This document shows, in pieces, positions 24,605 to 33,854 of a stretch of 64,000 nucleotides of DNA. Origin of the DNA: JAJRPT01 sp965661945 (GTDB taxonomy: Bacteria > Bacteroidota > Ignavibacteria > Kapaibacteriales > UBA2268). Position numbers and translations under genes: made by a program. The DNA lies in contig CBFIFP010000004.1 in assembly GCA_965661945.1 (NCBI GenBank), positions 1-64,000 of the forward strand, in the 5' to 3' direction. Each line of letters opens with the position of its first letter. The first letter of the stretch is position 1. The notes under the pieces are model-generated. The model saw only the letters and a list, made by a program, of their open reading frames with translations, was not told where the DNA came from and searched no databases.

Positions 24605-25368
24605 TTTTTATTCACCCCATCTACTTTCAAAACAGTAGCGATAAACTCTTCCACTTCATCAAGTTTAATTTGAGTAGCCGCATCACTTTTTGCGTTTTTT
24701 GGGTCTGGGTGCGTCTCCAAAAACAAGCCATCTATCCCAATCGCTGCCGCCGCCTTAGCAAGTCCAAGAGCAAACTCCCTCTGCCCTCCGCTTGTATCGC
24801 TAATGCTTGGCTGTTGCACCGAATGAGTTGCATCATAAACAACAGGGTAGCTACTTTCTTTCATAATCATCAAATTACGCATATCCACCACCAAATCGCC
24901 ATATCCAAAGAAAGTTCCACGCTCACATAACCATATATTATTATTACCGGTTGAAGCAACCTTTTCAGCGGCTTTGTGCATATCCTTACCAGCCATAAAC
25001 TGCCCTTTTTTGATATTCACAATCTTCCCGCTCTCCCCTGCCGCAATCAAAAGTTCCGTCTGCCGAGCAAGAAAAGCTGGAATTTGAAGCACATCAACAA
25101 ACTGCGAAGCTAACTTAACTTCTTCCACCGTATGCACATCAGTCAAACATTCCAGATTATACTTCTTCGCAGTATCACTTAAAATACTCAAGGCAAGTTC
25201 ATCACCAATACCCGAAAAAGAATTCAAACTAGTGCGATTCGCCTTTTTATACGACGCTTTAAGATACAACTTAAAACCATACTTATCAGATAATTGCGAC
25301 AACTTAGCAGCCACCACATCAATCATCTCTTCCGATTCGAGCAAACAAGGACCAGCAATAATAAACAT
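24601..25368 (-). CDS. kdsA: 3-deoxy-8-phosphooctulonate (KDO-8-P) synthase
   Basis: A 255-residue KdsA that condenses phosphoenolpyruvate with arabinose 5-phosphate to make KDO-8-P for the LPS inner core in the cytoplasm. Clear motifs are GPCLLES at the N-terminus, KASYKKANRTS, the DVLQIPAFLARQTEL block, KKGQFMAG, and the metal- and PEP-binding region FLETHPDP. The start at 25368 gives the usual MFIIAGPC opening; an upstream in-frame start at 25398 would add ten atypical residues. The stop codon lies inside the 164-bp repeat, which suggests an insertion at the 3' end of this gene. Confidence 0.96.
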   Translation of the reverse strand: MFIIAGPCLLESEEMIDVVAAKLSQLSDKYGFKLYLKASYKKANRTSLNSFSGIGDELALSILSDTAKKYNLECLTDVHTVEEVKLASQFVDVLQIPAFLARQTELLIAAGESGKIVNIKKGQFMAGKDMHKAAEKVASTGNNNIWLCERGTFFGYGDLVVDMRNLMIMKESSYPVVYDATHSVQQPSISDTSGGQREFALGLAKAAAAIGIDGLFLETHPDPKNAKSDAATQIKLDEVEEFIATVLKVDGVNKN

Positions 25369-25395
25369 AATACTCAATTTTAAATTTAATAACTG

Positions 25396-25403
25396 CAAAT
25401 TTA
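25396..25403 (-). promoter_or_regulatory. -7 promoter element of kdsA
   Basis: On the minus strand this reads TAAATTTG, an exact match to TAnnTTTG, 28 bases before the kdsA start codon. The remainder of the gap to 25675 is AT-rich with no recognisable feature. Confidence 0.5.
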
Positions 25404-25675
25404 AGAAGAAAAAATGAATTTAATACCTAAGTTTATTGAGACGAGTAGAAATTAACATTTAAACAAAATAAGTAAAATAATAAAATCAATAATCACAAAA
25501 TTGATAGAATAAAATTTCTTTTTCATCAAAAAACCCAAAATAATCAACATTTTCCAAAATAATTAGAATAAATAATAGATTTTTTATATTTTAGATTTAT
25601 ATATTTTACAAGAAATATAAAAAGAATTTAAAGGTTATTTTTGTAAGAGATTTTCCCACATTTTTTAATTAGAAA

Positions 25676-26884
25676 ATGACAAGAAAAGAATTTATTCAGA
25701 AAAGTTTGCTAATAAGTTTAGGTTTTCCATTTCTGTCAAGCGGTCTTTTACAGGCTTGTAGTGATGATGATTCTATAGTTCCAAATTTTAAAACGAATTT
25801 TAATGGAAAAGTTATTATTATTGGTGCAGGTGCTGCTGGAATGTCAGCTGGCTATTTATTGAAAAGATATGGCGTTGACTTTGAAATTATTGAAGCATCA
25901 CCTTTTTATGGTGGTAGAGTTAAAAAATTAGATAATTTTACAGACTTTCCTATTGATATTGGTGCTGAATGGATTCATACAAATCCTAAAGTGTTGAATG
26001 AAATTATCGATAATCCAAAAGTTAATGTAAATATAGAAACTATAGATTATAGTCCACAAGATATAAAAACATGGAATGATGGTAAACTTAAATCACATAA
26101 CTATATTCGACATTTTTTTAGTGAATGGAAATTTAAAAATTCTACATGGTTTGATTTTTTTGAGGAGTTTATAATACCCGATATTTCTGATAGAATATTA
26201 CTTAATAAACCTATCTCAGAAATAAATTATGAAACAGATAAGGTTATTTTAAAAGCAAAAGATAATGAAATATTTAATGCAGATAAGGTACTTATAACAA
26301 CTTCATTAAAAATACTTCAAAATAATCAAATTAACTTTATACCTGAATTGCCAAATGAAAAATTAGAAGCAATTAACAAGGTGTTTATAGGTGATGGAAT
26401 AAAAATATTTATAGAATTTAAAGAAAAGTTTTATCCGGACATTTTAGCTTTTGGTAATATTTATGAAGCATTAGATGAAGAAGAAAAATTTGTTTACGAC
26501 GCTGCATTTAAAAAAGATTCAAATAAGCATATTTTAGGTCTGTTTGCAATAAATGAAAAAGCTAAATCATACACTCAGTTAGCAACGGAAGAAGAAATAA
26601 TAGCGAAATTCTTAAAAGAATTAGATGAAATTTTTGAAGGTAAAGCAACAACCAATTATATAAAACACATTATTCAAAACTGGTCAAAAGAGCCTTACAT
26701 TCAAGGTGCATATTCCTACTCATTTGATGGAAATCAAAAAAATATAATAAAGTTAATACAAAATCCTGTGAATAATAAAATCTATTTTGCTGGTGAAGCT
26801 TTTTCGATTGAAAATCAAGCAACAGTAAATGGTGCTTGTGAGTCGGCTAAAAGTATAATTACAACTATGATGAAAAATGTTTAA
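25676..26884 (+). CDS. flavin monoamine oxidase-family protein, exported
   Basis: A 402-residue FAD-dependent amine oxidase. The N-terminus (TRKEFIQKS then a hydrophobic stretch and LLQAC, Cys28) looks like a Tat-like or lipoprotein signal, so the enzyme is probably exported as a lipoprotein. The dinucleotide-binding motif is VIIIGAGAAGMSAGYLL, followed by EIIEASPFYGGRVKKL and DIGAEWIH, which is typical of the family. The C-terminus has KIYFAGEAFS...VNGACESA for FAD binding. The substrate (amine or otherwise) is unknown. It appears to be a single gene. Confidence 0.9.
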   Translation: MTRKEFIQKSLLISLGFPFLSSGLLQACSDDDSIVPNFKTNFNGKVIIIGAGAAGMSAGYLLKRYGVDFEIIEASPFYGGRVKKLDNFTDFPIDIGAEWIHTNPKVLNEIIDNPKVNVNIETIDYSPQDIKTWNDGKLKSHNYIRHFFSEWKFKNSTWFDFFEEFIIPDISDRILLNKPISEINYETDKVILKAKDNEIFNADKVLITTSLKILQNNQINFIPELPNEKLEAINKVFIGDGIKIFIEFKEKFYPDILAFGNIYEALDEEEKFVYDAAFKKDSNKHILGLFAINEKAKSYTQLATEEEIIAKFLKELDEIFEGKATTNYIKHIIQNWSKEPYIQGAYSYSFDGNQKNIIKLIQNPVNNKIYFAGEAFSIENQATVNGACESAKSIITTMMKNV

Positions 26885-27093
26885 TAATTAACAAGTAATA
26901 TTTAATTTAAAGAAAAGTATTTAATTAATTTTATGTTTTGAAATTATTTAAATGATTTGTATTATGATAAAATTAAAGTCAGATAATGAGAAATAATACT
27001 AAAAAAAAGTATAAACCTAAATAATTATTTCTTAACAGAATTTTAATATTCTAAAATAAATTTTTAAATTAGTGAAATAAATAAATAAAATTA

Positions 27094-28245
27094 ATGAAAA
27101 AATATTTAACTTTTTTAACATTATTATTACTATTTTCATCTTTCAGTATTGCAGAAGAAAAAAAGAAAAAAGATGTAAAATGTTTATTTAAAAAGTATTT
27201 AGATAGTATAATATTAGATACACTAAGCACAAACGAACCACAATTATTATTGTATCCAACAATTGCTTACACCCCAGAAACAAGTTGGGAATTTGGTGTC
27301 AGCTCACTTTTAGTCTTTTATGCAAACAAAGATACAGCTAATAGACTAAGTGAAGTAAACGGATTTACATTCTATACCCTAGAAAATCAATTTGGAGTTT
27401 GGTTCGACCATGCAATATACTTTCAAGACGACAGCTGGATTTCATTAGGTAAGCTAAGATTGCAGAGCTTTCCCCTTCTCTACTATGGAATTGGATCAGA
27501 TTCTCCAAGTGAATATATCGGCTTAATCAATGGTTTCCAAATCAATCTAAGTGAAGATATATTAAAAAAAATATACAAAGATGTATTTGTTGGATTTGAG
27601 TTTAATTTGCAATCAATCAGTAGAGTAGAATTTGTGCCAAAAAATAATAACGAAAAACCAAATATCACTGGAATTGATGGCTCAACAAATCTTGGATTAG
27701 GAATCGGAATTGTTTATGACACTCGACATAACGTTCTAAATGTAAGAAAAGGTTACTTTAATCAACTGAGATACTTACATTCAGATAAAATATGGGGAAG
27801 TAACTTCAATTTTACTTCCATTACAACCGATAACAGAATCTTCACCCCATTAACCGAGAGAATAGTTTTTGCAAATCAACTTTTTGGACAATTTAACTGG
27901 GGTGATATACCATTTAACCAAATGGCACTTATGGGCGGTGAATCAATGATGAGAGGTTATTATCTTGGTAGATACCGAGATTTAAATCAAGTTGCTGCAC
28001 AAACAGAAATTAGATTTCTACCATTCAACTTACCATTCACTCAGCGACTTGGTGGAGCAGTATTTGGAAGTGCAGGAGCGGTGTTTCCAAGTTTCAATAA
28101 ACTTCATAATGATGATTTTGTATGGGCAGTTGGAGGTGGATTAAGATATTTAATTTTTAAACAAAAAGATATTTACACAAGGTTTGACGTGGCTTACACC
28201 CCAGAAGGATTTGGATTTTATTTTTTTATAGGTGAAGCATTTTAA
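27094..28245 (+). CDS. Omp85/surface-antigen-like outer-membrane barrel without POTRA domains
   Basis: A 383-residue outer-membrane protein. A signal peptide (MKKYLTFLTLLLLFSSFSIA) is followed by a short charged linker and then an Omp85-type barrel: YPTIAYTPETSWEFGVSSLL at the start, a GLGIGIVYDTRHNVLNVRKG strand, and the conserved LMGGESMMRGYYLGRYRD loop (the RGY element of the Omp85 family). It ends in Phe. No POTRA domains are present, as in the patatin- or metallophosphatase-associated small Omp85 group. It is likely co-transcribed with the MFS transporter gene 27 bases downstream. Confidence 0.88.
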   Translation: MKKYLTFLTLLLLFSSFSIAEEKKKKDVKCLFKKYLDSIILDTLSTNEPQLLLYPTIAYTPETSWEFGVSSLLVFYANKDTANRLSEVNGFTFYTLENQFGVWFDHAIYFQDDSWISLGKLRLQSFPLLYYGIGSDSPSEYIGLINGFQINLSEDILKKIYKDVFVGFEFNLQSISRVEFVPKNNNEKPNITGIDGSTNLGLGIGIVYDTRHNVLNVRKGYFNQLRYLHSDKIWGSNFNFTSITTDNRIFTPLTERIVFANQLFGQFNWGDIPFNQMALMGGESMMRGYYLGRYRDLNQVAAQTEIRFLPFNLPFTQRLGGAVFGSAGAVFPSFNKLHNDDFVWAVGGGLRYLIFKQKDIYTRFDVAYTPEGFGFYFFIGEAF

Positions 28246-28272
28246 TTAATTTATTATAAATTTGAGATAAAA

Positions 28273-29352
28273 ATGAATGAATTGAACAAGATAAAATTAC
28301 CAGAAGTAATAGCACTTGTGTTATTAAATATTTCGTTAATAATTTCATGGGTAGCTTATAATGAATATCAACCAGTCTTAGTTCAGAAGTTTGGTTTAGA
28401 ACACTTATCAGATGTATTGTTATTCGGAAAAGCAATAATATTAATTATAATACCAGTTCTTGCTGGATTTATGACAGACTATTTAATGAAGCGAAACAAA
28501 AAGTTTTTTACAGTCTATTCAATCGGGATAGCAGCTACAGGCATGACTTTTATGGTAGTAGCTTCAATGATACCTTTAGATCCATCAACTTTTACATTTT
28601 TTGTATTACCAGTAATGGTAGTAATTTGGCTTGTTGCAATGAACTTATTTGTTTCACCAGCAAACTCTTTGATAGACCTTTTTGCTCCAAAAAATAAATT
28701 ACCTAAATTAATGGCAATATTATTTATTACTTCAGAATTAACTTATTCAATAGAACCAATAATACTCGATTTAATTCATTTTCTTGGTCCGGCACTTACA
28801 TTTGCAGCAGGAGGAGTTTTAGTAGTTAGCTCTGGTATATTTTTTATTAAACAAGTATCTGATGAAATTACACAAAGAACAAATCCTGAAATTGTAAGAG
28901 TTCAAAATATATCACTATTTACAGTAATTTCAATGGGAACTATTCTTGGCTTAGCTCATAGTTTTATATTTTTTATATTACCATCAAAATTTATAAATTT
29001 ATCATCTTTTAATGATTTTACAGAACAAGGAATTGCAACAAGTTTATTAATTTTGGCGGCAATTTTAAGCTATCCAATTTCAATATATTGGAGTAAAAAA
29101 GAAATAAATCTTAAGCAAATAAATTCGACAATGGGTTTAGTAATTGTAAGTTCAATGACAATATTTATGCTAAATTCTCAGTTAATAACTTATTTTAATA
29201 CTGTACTCATCATATACTCTTATGTTACATTAAGTATAGTATCTTTGCCATATATCATTTTACGTTTAGATGGCAGAAAAATAACTCTTGGTATTGGAAT
29301 ATTTATTGGATCAACAGAGATTTTTGACTCTATTTTTGAAGTTTTTGGCTAA
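28273..29352 (+). CDS. MFS-type membrane transporter
   Basis: A 359-residue polytopic membrane protein with about ten to twelve hydrophobic segments and a charged loop between TM2 and TM3 (DYLMKRNKK), as in the Major Facilitator Superfamily. The substrate cannot be told. It lies 27 bases after the Omp85-like gene and is probably in the same transcript. It is shorter than the standard 400 residues. Confidence 0.7.
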   Translation: MNELNKIKLPEVIALVLLNISLIISWVAYNEYQPVLVQKFGLEHLSDVLLFGKAIILIIIPVLAGFMTDYLMKRNKKFFTVYSIGIAATGMTFMVVASMIPLDPSTFTFFVLPVMVVIWLVAMNLFVSPANSLIDLFAPKNKLPKLMAILFITSELTYSIEPIILDLIHFLGPALTFAAGGVLVVSSGIFFIKQVSDEITQRTNPEIVRVQNISLFTVISMGTILGLAHSFIFFILPSKFINLSSFNDFTEQGIATSLLILAAILSYPISIYWSKKEINLKQINSTMGLVIVSSMTIFMLNSQLITYFNTVLIIYSYVTLSIVSLPYIILRLDGRKITLGIGIFIGSTEIFDSIFEVFG

Positions 29353-29411
29353 AGAATTACAATCTTTTTAAATTTATTAAAAAAATAAAATATCTTTTTA
29401 GAAAAATTAAT

Positions 29412-30317
29412 TTAAGATCTTGGATGAAAGGTTTTATGAACTTCAAGTATATGTTCTTTATCTAAATGAGTATAAATTTGAGTAGTTGAAATGTCAGAAT
29501 GTCCCAAAAGTTCTTGAACAATCCTAAGGTCTGCCCCACCTTCAATCAAATGTGTAGCAAAAGAATGTCGAAACAAATGTGGATGAATTTCTATACCTCT
29601 ATCAATTACTTCGGAGCATCTTTTGATGATTTTCCAAAGTCCCATTCGGCTTAATTTCATACCATTGCTATTCAAAAACATATAGTTACCTGACTTTTCG
29701 GGTTTGAATAATCGGGGTCTTAAAATAGATAGATATTTTTCAATAACATTCGCAGCTTTATCACCGTATGGCACAATACGCTCTTTACTGCCTTTACCCA
29801 TTACTCTAACATATTGTTCTTCAAAATAAATATCTTTTACTTTTAGATTAATAAGTTCAGTTACTCTTAATCCACAAGAATACAACATCTCAATCATAGA
29901 TTTATCACGTAAACCAAGTTTATAGTCTTCGTCTATTGAATCAATAATTTTGACAATATCTTCAATAGTCATAGTATCCGGTAAATCTCTGCTTAATTTA
30001 GGTAAATCAAGGTTATCAGCATAGTTTACTTTTACTTTATTAACTCCTTGAAGATATTTATAAAATGTTCTAATTGAAGAAATATATCTGGAACGAGTAG
30101 TAGAAGCTAAGCCTATTTCTGCTAATATGTTAAAATAATCAATTAATACTTTGAGATTTACTTCAACAAAACCAATTTTATTTTTTTGGAGGTATTCAGC
30201 AAATCTCTCTAAATCAAATTGATAAGATTCTTTTGTATTTGATGATAATCCTTTTTCAAGTGAAATAAAATTAAGAAATGATTTAATTTCTTTTTTATAT
30301 AAAAGTTCTAATTCCAT
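29412..30317 (-). CDS. xerD: site-specific tyrosine recombinase XerD-like
   Basis: A 301-residue tyrosine recombinase of the Xer group, which resolves chromosome dimers at dif near division. Catalytic residues are visible: Arg151 (CGLRVTE), the Lys of GKGSKERIVP, His247 and Arg250 (HPHLFRHSFATHL), His273 (LLGHSD) and Tyr282 (TQIYTH). Length and motifs fit XerD/XerA, so this is probably the housekeeping enzyme rather than a mobile integrase. It is the last gene of an operon; its start is 3 bases after the 7TM-HD stop. Confidence 0.93.
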   Translation of the reverse strand: MELELLYKKEIKSFLNFISLEKGLSSNTKESYQFDLERFAEYLQKNKIGFVEVNLKVLIDYFNILAEIGLASTTRSRYISSIRTFYKYLQGVNKVKVNYADNLDLPKLSRDLPDTMTIEDIVKIIDSIDEDYKLGLRDKSMIEMLYSCGLRVTELINLKVKDIYFEEQYVRVMGKGSKERIVPYGDKAANVIEKYLSILRPRLFKPEKSGNYMFLNSNGMKLSRMGLWKIIKRCSEVIDRGIEIHPHLFRHSFATHLIEGGADLRIVQELLGHSDISTTQIYTHLDKEHILEVHKTFHPRS

Positions 30318-30320
30318 TGA

Positions 30321-32435
30321 TTAATTATTATTATTATATTCAATTCGCTTGTGTTTTTCACCTTGAAGGATATTAATTAATGTTTGCTTAATAAGTTTTA
30401 AATCCTTTATTGTTAATCCTGAATCATCAAATTGTCCTTGATTCAGCATATTTTCAATTACTTCATCAATAATTTTTTCTGAAGAAGGTCTTTTATCTTC
30501 AGGAAGTCTTGATATTGCTTCAACTTGGTCGCATATCATTATTACACCAGATTCTTTTGTACTAGGAATTGGACCTGGATATTGGTAATTCCCTTTTTTT
30601 ACATTATCATAACCTTTTTTCTTAACTTCTTGTTGATAGAAGTGATTAAGAATTGTAGTACCATGATGTTCTTTTATAATATCAATAATACTCTCAGGTA
30701 ATTTATACTTTTTAGCTATTTCAACCCCTTCTGTAACATGTTTTATTATAATTTTGGCAGATTCTTCTGGCTCAATAAAATCATGTTTATTTTTTCCATC
30801 TTGAACATTTTCAATGAAATATTCTGGCTTCATTATTTTTCCTATATCATGATAATAACAAGCTACTTTACAAAACTCCGAGTCTATTCCAATTTTTTCT
30901 GCACATTTTGAAGCTAAATGCGAAACAGCTATGGAATGCGAATATGTGCCAGATGCTTTCTCATTGAGTTCTTTCATTAATTTATTATTAAGATTATCAA
31001 ACTCTTCAATACTTAAAACTGATGTGAAAGAGAAAAGTTTTTCAATTATATATAACAAACCAAAACTTAAAATAGGTGATATTGCAGAATTTACCGCAGC
31101 AAAAGCTGAATTTTGTATAAACTCATCTAAAGTGAAATTCCTCTCTAACCCTAAAAATAACAATGCAATAAAAAAACCTATAAAAATAAATAAAATTGAT
31201 TTATAAAGCTGACTTCTATCTTTAATATTTCGTATAGAATATATTGCTAATATTCCGGCAAACATCATAGTAATACCAATTGTATAATCATTCCCTCTTA
31301 TTCCTGCTGCCATAAGTGACATTGTAACTGTCAAATAAAACGCTGTTCTAAAGTCGAATAACATAACAGCAAGCATTGAAAAAGCTGGAATTGTTATAAA
31401 ATATTCCATAGGATAATTGTAAGATATTGAAATTGACAGATATGATAGCGCCCCTACTATTACCAAGAATGAACATAATAATGCATATTTTGTATTATCA
31501 TAAAATTCATCTTGTTTTAATTTGAATATGTAAATCAATAAAAATGAAAATACTAATATAAAATGCCCAATGCTACCAATGTATACAAAAAACTTGTTAT
31601 CTTGGGTTTCAATATCAAATAGTGAAGAACGATATGATTGTAATTTTAAAATATGTTCTTCAGATATTTTATCTCCTTTTTTTATTAATACCTCTCCCTC
31701 ACTAACGAATCCGTTAGTTTTAGGAACACTTGCTTTCATTAACTCTATTTCATTTTCAGTTAAGTTATTGTTAAAAATATGATTAGGTTTTAAGTTGTTA
31801 ATATATTCACTAATGATATAATTTGAATACTTTTCATCAAGTTGACTAATGTTTAAGGAATTAAATTTAGTTCTTACCCTTTTTATATCATATACAAACT
31901 CATAAGGTATTACACTCCGCTTTTTATTATTATATGAATAAATAACAATATTTTTAATATCACTTAAATCAATATCAATAAATGCATATTTATATAAATT
32001 ATTTATAAATCCTTTTACTATACCATTGATTTTATTAAGTTTTTCTAATGATTCTTCAGGGTTTTCTTTTTCATATTTTATATATAAATTTTCAAATTTC
32101 TTTATTTCAAAAGTTAAAACATTATCATATCTATCAAAAATCATATATGAATTTGCTTGTACACTATTCACATCATTTCTATAATCATCAGCATTACGTT
32201 TAATTGGAAATGAATAATTTGCTACAATATCTTCTCCTGTCCAAACAAAACCTTTTGTTGGAATATCACTTGAAAGTGTTGTATAATCACCGTGTATTCT
32301 TAGAATATAAAACACTGAGCACAATATAATTGTAAAGATAGTGATTAGTGCTTTTATAAGATTGCCGAAGCGTTTACCACTTCGGCTATTTGAATTTTGA
32401 TTTAATGATTTGAAAATATTGAAGTAATTTAACAT
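30321..32435 (-). CDS. 7TM-HD family phosphohydrolase (PgpH-like cyclic-di-AMP phosphodiesterase)
   Basis: A 704-residue membrane protein. The N-terminal cytoplasmic segment and first helix (about 28-50) are followed by an extracytoplasmic 7TMR-HDED-like domain (about 55-280), a bundle of membrane helices (about 285-465) and a cytoplasmic HD domain with the motif CYYHDIGKIMKP (about 530-545) and later HHGT. PgpH proteins degrade cyclic di-AMP. It is transcribed between the PLP-decarboxylase and xerD genes. The function rests on domain architecture. Confidence 0.92.
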   Translation of the reverse strand: MLNYFNIFKSLNQNSNSRSGKRFGNLIKALITIFTIILCSVFYILRIHGDYTTLSSDIPTKGFVWTGEDIVANYSFPIKRNADDYRNDVNSVQANSYMIFDRYDNVLTFEIKKFENLYIKYEKENPEESLEKLNKINGIVKGFINNLYKYAFIDIDLSDIKNIVIYSYNNKKRSVIPYEFVYDIKRVRTKFNSLNISQLDEKYSNYIISEYINNLKPNHIFNNNLTENEIELMKASVPKTNGFVSEGEVLIKKGDKISEEHILKLQSYRSSLFDIETQDNKFFVYIGSIGHFILVFSFLLIYIFKLKQDEFYDNTKYALLCSFLVIVGALSYLSISISYNYPMEYFITIPAFSMLAVMLFDFRTAFYLTVTMSLMAAGIRGNDYTIGITMMFAGILAIYSIRNIKDRSQLYKSILFIFIGFFIALLFLGLERNFTLDEFIQNSAFAAVNSAISPILSFGLLYIIEKLFSFTSVLSIEEFDNLNNKLMKELNEKASGTYSHSIAVSHLASKCAEKIGIDSEFCKVACYYHDIGKIMKPEYFIENVQDGKNKHDFIEPEESAKIIIKHVTEGVEIAKKYKLPESIIDIIKEHHGTTILNHFYQQEVKKKGYDNVKKGNYQYPGPIPSTKESGVIMICDQVEAISRLPEDKRPSSEKIIDEVIENMLNQGQFDDSGLTIKDLKLIKQTLINILQGEKHKRIEYNNNN

Positions 32436-32444
32436 TATTTTATA

Positions 32445-33854
32445 CTATTTTATTTTTTTTTCAATTTGTACTTTGGCATTTCTTAAATTACCAAAAAATT
32501 TTAAATAATCCTCATATTTTTTTTCAGGATTATTAATTATTAACCTAAAAACCCATTTATTGTTTATATTAGTATAATTACAATATGAACTTCCGTTTAA
32601 TCTTACTTGTTCTCTAATTGCTAAATTGAATTTGTCTAAATTTAGTGCTTTATCACTTAAAATTCGAAAATTAATATTTAGTGATTTTGGCTCTATTACT
32701 AGCTCTAAATCATTTTGTGTTTTAATATAACTAGCTACTTTTTTTGCGGTTTCAAACAACATGTCAATTAGGTCTGAAAGTCCCTTATCTCCATAATAAT
32801 TCCAAGTGAGCCATAGTTTAAAAACATCTACTCGCCTTCCACATTGAAGTGAAAATCTACCTAAATCATATTCCATTAATTCATGTTCATGATATATATA
32901 TTCAGCTCTATTTGTTGAAACTGTATCTTCCAATAGTCCTTTATGTTTTGTAAGAAAAACACTACAAATTAAAGGTATACTCATCATTTTATGTGGGTCC
33001 CAAACAAATGAATCAGATAATTCGCTTCCTTCTAATAAAGTTTTATATGTCTCACTTAATAAGATACTCCCACCCCAAGCACCATCGATATGTAGCCACA
33101 AGTCATACTTTTTGCATATTTTATTTATTTCAATAACTGGGTCAAATGAACCATATTCGGTTGTACAACTTGTTGCTGCAACAAAAAATGGTTTTTCACC
33201 TTTATTTAATGATTCTTTAATTTTTATTTCTAAATCTTCAGGTATCATTTCACCATTATTGTCTGATTTAATATATATCACACTATCTATTCCTAAACCA
33301 GTAACGTTTGCAGCTTTTTCAAATGAATAATGTGATTTCTCGTTAGCAAACATCACTAATTTTGGTAAATTGTAAATTCCTTCATCTTTTATGTTTGGGA
33401 AATACTTACGCCTGGCGCATAATACTGCAACTAAATTTCCATTACTTCCGCCTGTTAAAAAAGTTCCATCTGCATCTTTGTAACCAACTTTACTTCCCAT
33501 TTTATAAATGAGTTCTTTTTCCATTAGAGTACCAATTGGGGATACTTCGTAGGTGTAGTTAGAAGCATTCATTACTACTGAAGTTAACTCTCCTAAAAGA
33601 GCTGGTAAGTTCGTTCCTGCAAATAGTTGGTTATGAAATTGTTTTGACGAGGTCTTTACAGAGTAGTGAATATAATTCTTTATATTTTCAATTAAAGATT
33701 CATCATTACTTCCAGTTTCGAAATTATTTTTAAAAATATCTTTAAGTTCATCAGGGTTTTTATAATCAATAACTTTTTGATTTGGGTCATCATCTTTATG
33801 TATTTGGTTTTTTAATAATTCAAACACATCATTAATGACATCGGTTTTATTCAT
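32445..33854 (-). CDS. PLP-dependent amino-acid decarboxylase (group II)
   Basis: A 469-residue pyridoxal-phosphate enzyme of the group II decarboxylase family (glutamate, aromatic amino-acid, cysteine sulfinate or aspartate decarboxylases). PLP contacts are visible as FLTGGSNGNLVAVLCARR, LHIDGAWGGS and the Schiff-base lysine in DPHKMMSIP. The C-terminal domain is normal in length. The substrate is not determined. Its start overlaps the stop of the upstream mscS gene by 8 bases, so it is part of the mscS - decarboxylase - 7TM-HD - xerD operon. An acid-stress or beta-alanine role is possible but unproven. Confidence 0.9.
   Translation of the reverse strand: MNKTDVINDVFELLKNQIHKDDDPNQKVIDYKNPDELKDIFKNNFETGSNDESLIENIKNYIHYSVKTSSKQFHNQLFAGTNLPALLGELTSVVMNASNYTYEVSPIGTLMEKELIYKMGSKVGYKDADGTFLTGGSNGNLVAVLCARRKYFPNIKDEGIYNLPKLVMFANEKSHYSFEKAANVTGLGIDSVIYIKSDNNGEMIPEDLEIKIKESLNKGEKPFFVAATSCTTEYGSFDPVIEINKICKKYDLWLHIDGAWGGSILLSETYKTLLEGSELSDSFVWDPHKMMSIPLICSVFLTKHKGLLEDTVSTNRAEYIYHEHELMEYDLGRFSLQCGRRVDVFKLWLTWNYYGDKGLSDLIDMLFETAKKVASYIKTQNDLELVIEPKSLNINFRILSDKALNLDKFNLAIREQVRLNGSSYCNYTNINNKWVFRLIINNPEKKYEDYLKFFGNLRNAKVQIEKKIK

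Noticed and set aside
24538..24930. A plus-strand frame overlapping kdsA and the right 164-bp repeat
   Set aside because: It is an antisense shadow of kdsA, which has all its catalytic motifs on the minus strand.
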